Position numbers and translations under genes: made by a program | Assembly (NCBI GenBank): GCA_964584255.1 | Contig: CAZOZM010000003.1 | Span: 1 to 64,000 of the forward strand | Direction: 5' to 3' | DNA: 64,000 bases | Origin: UBA3775 sp964584255 | GTDB lineage: Bacteria; Bacillota; Clostridia; Lachnospirales; Lachnospiraceae | The notes under the pieces: generated by a model | The model's input: only the letters and a program-made list of their open reading frames with translations | Told to the model about the DNA's origin: nothing | The model's database searches: none | In this document: in pieces, positions 62,587 to 64,000 of the stretch | Position numbering within the stretch: the first letter of the stretch is position 1 | Layout: every line of letters starts with the position of its first letter

Positions 62587-63924
62587 TTACTCATATATTC
62601 CCCATAAAAGCTCAAGTGAAGCCGCTTTTTCTGCCTTGTCCCTGCAATTATCAAGACTGAGTCTTACATAATTCATTACCTCATTATGAGATGCAAAGAA
62701 AACAGGAAGTTCCTTTAATACAGAAGCCATTATTGCACGCTTAACCTGCTTTTGTCTGCCTTCAAACAAAGTGTTCAGGCTGCCGATATATGAATCAATT
62801 GCAGCATTTATTATTTCATCATCACACTCGGTAGTGTCATTTTCTTCAGCATCGACAAAGTCTGATGTTGACATAAGTTTCATTGCGAAAAGCATATCAT
62901 CGCAAACCTTTGCATCAATACTTCTGACATTTTCAGCCACATTCTCAAATCTTCCTTCTGAGGCAGCAGTCTTTTCAATATACTTTTCAGGTCTGCCCTC
63001 AATTCTTGAGAAACACTTATCAACAATATCAATGTCAAGCTCATCAAAACTACCGGGCTTATTCAGCTCATTACGGAATGCACTGTTTACCATTGCTACA
63101 ACATCCGATACAAGTTTTAAAGCCTCGCATTCACCATCATGATATTTTCTAACCAGATAATATGCATAAAGACAATTGATAAGTTTCTGTGCATCAAGTA
63201 TAAATGCCGCTCTCTGCTCAAGATAATCAGTCGCCTTCTGAAGAAGAGCATCATATTCTTCAAACTCTTCTTTTGTCATATTTTTGTAATCAACCTGTTC
63301 GAATCTTTCCTTAACCTCATCCAGTTCAGGAAGATCGAATGGTTTTTTCTCATTAATGCCTGCCGCAGAATAAAGAAGGTACATATAACCGTCAAGAGAT
63401 GATTTCTCCGAACCCTTGTATACGGTTATACTGTCCTTTACCAGGTCAAAGAAACGGGATGAAGTCATTCTTACCGGAAGCTGTGCAACCATATCTTTTA
63501 TTCTGAGATTTATCTGCATGTTGTCCTTCGTATTGAATATGAAACTGAGGAGCTTTCTGGCCTCTTCATCGTCATCAATCTCCCGGACATCTTCCTTAAA
63601 TCTGTATTCACACCTGCACATTATGTTCTCATGAATTGCAAGAACATCTGAATATGCAGTCGTTGTTTCCATTTCAGACATGTTCTTTTTTCTGATTTCC
63701 GAAAGCAGATCCGTCATTTCCTCATCAGACTTTTCTTTTGAAATGAGATTTTCGGCAGCGCCTACAATCGCATCCATTATCTCTCTTCCGCCCTCGATAT
63801 ATGAAACCGAAAAGTCACAGAATCTTTCGTACATACTGTAGTATTCCATGGCAAAGTTCATTATGGCGAGCTCTGAATACTCTCCAGATAATGCTCCCAC
63901 TATAGCCGGTATATTTTTATTCAT
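62587..63924 (-). CDS. Large soluble protein of unknown function
   Basis: 445 residues from the ATG at 63924 (GGAGG upstream). Mostly helical and acidic, with no signal peptide or membrane helix. Regions MNFAMEYYSMYERFCDFSV, SFIFNTKDNMQINLRI and LEQRAAFILDAQKLINCLYAYYLVRKYHDGECEALKLV are hydrophobic-periodic. Two near-identical acidic blocks (EENDTTECDDE) are present. Not recognised. It precedes the DUF2953-gerW pair, with 26 bases between. Confidence 0.75.
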   Translation of the reverse strand: MNKNIPAIVGALSGEYSELAIMNFAMEYYSMYERFCDFSVSYIEGGREIMDAIVGAAENLISKEKSDEEMTDLLSEIRKKNMSEMETTTAYSDVLAIHENIMCRCEYRFKEDVREIDDDEEARKLLSFIFNTKDNMQINLRIKDMVAQLPVRMTSSRFFDLVKDSITVYKGSEKSSLDGYMYLLYSAAGINEKKPFDLPELDEVKERFEQVDYKNMTKEEFEEYDALLQKATDYLEQRAAFILDAQKLINCLYAYYLVRKYHDGECEALKLVSDVVAMVNSAFRNELNKPGSFDELDIDIVDKCFSRIEGRPEKYIEKTAASEGRFENVAENVRSIDAKVCDDMLFAMKLMSTSDFVDAEENDTTECDDEIINAAIDSYIGSLNTLFEGRQKQVKRAIMASVLKELPVFFASHNEVMNYVRLSLDNCRDKAEKAASLELLWGIYE

Positions 63925-63949
63925 TATTTAGCCTCCATTACCCTACTGG

Positions 63950-64000
63950 TCATTTTTCTGATTTGTATATTCTCTTACCACATGCTGATGCGTGTAAAGA
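63950..64000 (-). CDS. Possible 3' end of an upstream gene
   Basis: An open minus-strand frame enters the window at its right edge and ends with TGA at 63952-63950 (16 codons, reading ACGKRIYKSEK). A second frame remains open to TAG at 63945-63943. I cannot tell which, if either, is the real C-terminus; the large unknown gene begins 25 bases on. Confidence 0.25.
   Translation of the reverse strand, partial: SLHASACGKRIYKSEK

Overview
The window looks like an ordinary chromosome segment of a low-to-mid GC, Gram-positive anaerobe of the class Clostridia, most likely family Lachnospiraceae. Reasons: strong AGGAGG ribosome sites, near-consensus sigma-A promoters with 17-bp spacers, U-tract terminators, a GGGtGRT-family protein, a high-cysteine 'chorion class'-like small protein, an ECF-type thiamine S component under a TPP riboswitch, FakA/Asp23, GerW with its DUF2953 partner, SecDF as one polypeptide, and anaerobic enzymes such as NrdG. 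I cannot name a genus. I saw no tRNA, rRNA, IS element, prophage or CRISPR array. Nearly all of it is vertical-looking housekeeping DNA with short intergenic gaps.

Layout. 1-6 kb: 3' end of a GGGtGRT gene, a 42-codon membrane microgene with its own promoter and palindrome, serS (archaeal/eukaryotic-like), a eukaryotic-type hisA, the uracil uptake/salvage pair uraA-upp, rlmH. 6-15 kb: nnr-mazF-corC, an ABC-F ATPase, a GntR regulator, nrdG downstream of a LacI-sensor/GGDEF protein, a Cys-rich small protein. 15-24 kb: aroC, the polyamine transporter potABCD behind a promoter plus hairpin leader, a CPBP membrane protease, luxS, and an overlapping pair of Met-rich unknown proteins. 24-32 kb: aroA, a MATE exporter, leuS, pyrC, a DedA protein, pyrF. 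32-38 kb: TPP riboswitch-thiT convergent with a RecJ-thiamine pyrophosphokinase fusion, then secDF. 38-45 kb: a degenerate MinD-like protein, CYTH and CmpB-like proteins, a repeat lipoprotein, an ABC transporter without a binding protein, a WYL regulator, a ZIP metal transporter. 45-50 kb: aconitase-isocitrate dehydrogenase operon and HtrA. 50-58 kb: three-gene membrane glycosyltransferase cluster (two GT-C-like proteins around a DPM1-like GT2) and recG. 58-64 kb: asp23-fakA, a 45-codon membrane peptide, rpmB, gerW-DUF2953 and a large unknown gene.

How genes work together. Uracil uptake and UMP salvage (uraA, upp) plus pyrC and pyrF cover parts of pyrimidine supply; aroA and aroC are the last two shikimate steps before and at chorismate; thiT brings in thiamine and the ThiN half of the RecJ fusion would pyrophosphorylate it to the riboswitch ligand; aconitase and NADP-ICD give 2-oxoglutarate for glutamate. 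The most interesting items are the RecJ-ThiN fusion facing a TPP-controlled thiT, the paired GT-C/GT2/GT-C cluster with a YD-like tail, the promoter-palindrome-microgene unit near the left end, the leader hairpin before potA, the doubly anchored PotD, and the antitoxin-less mazF. All calls come from reading the sequence; no database search was run.
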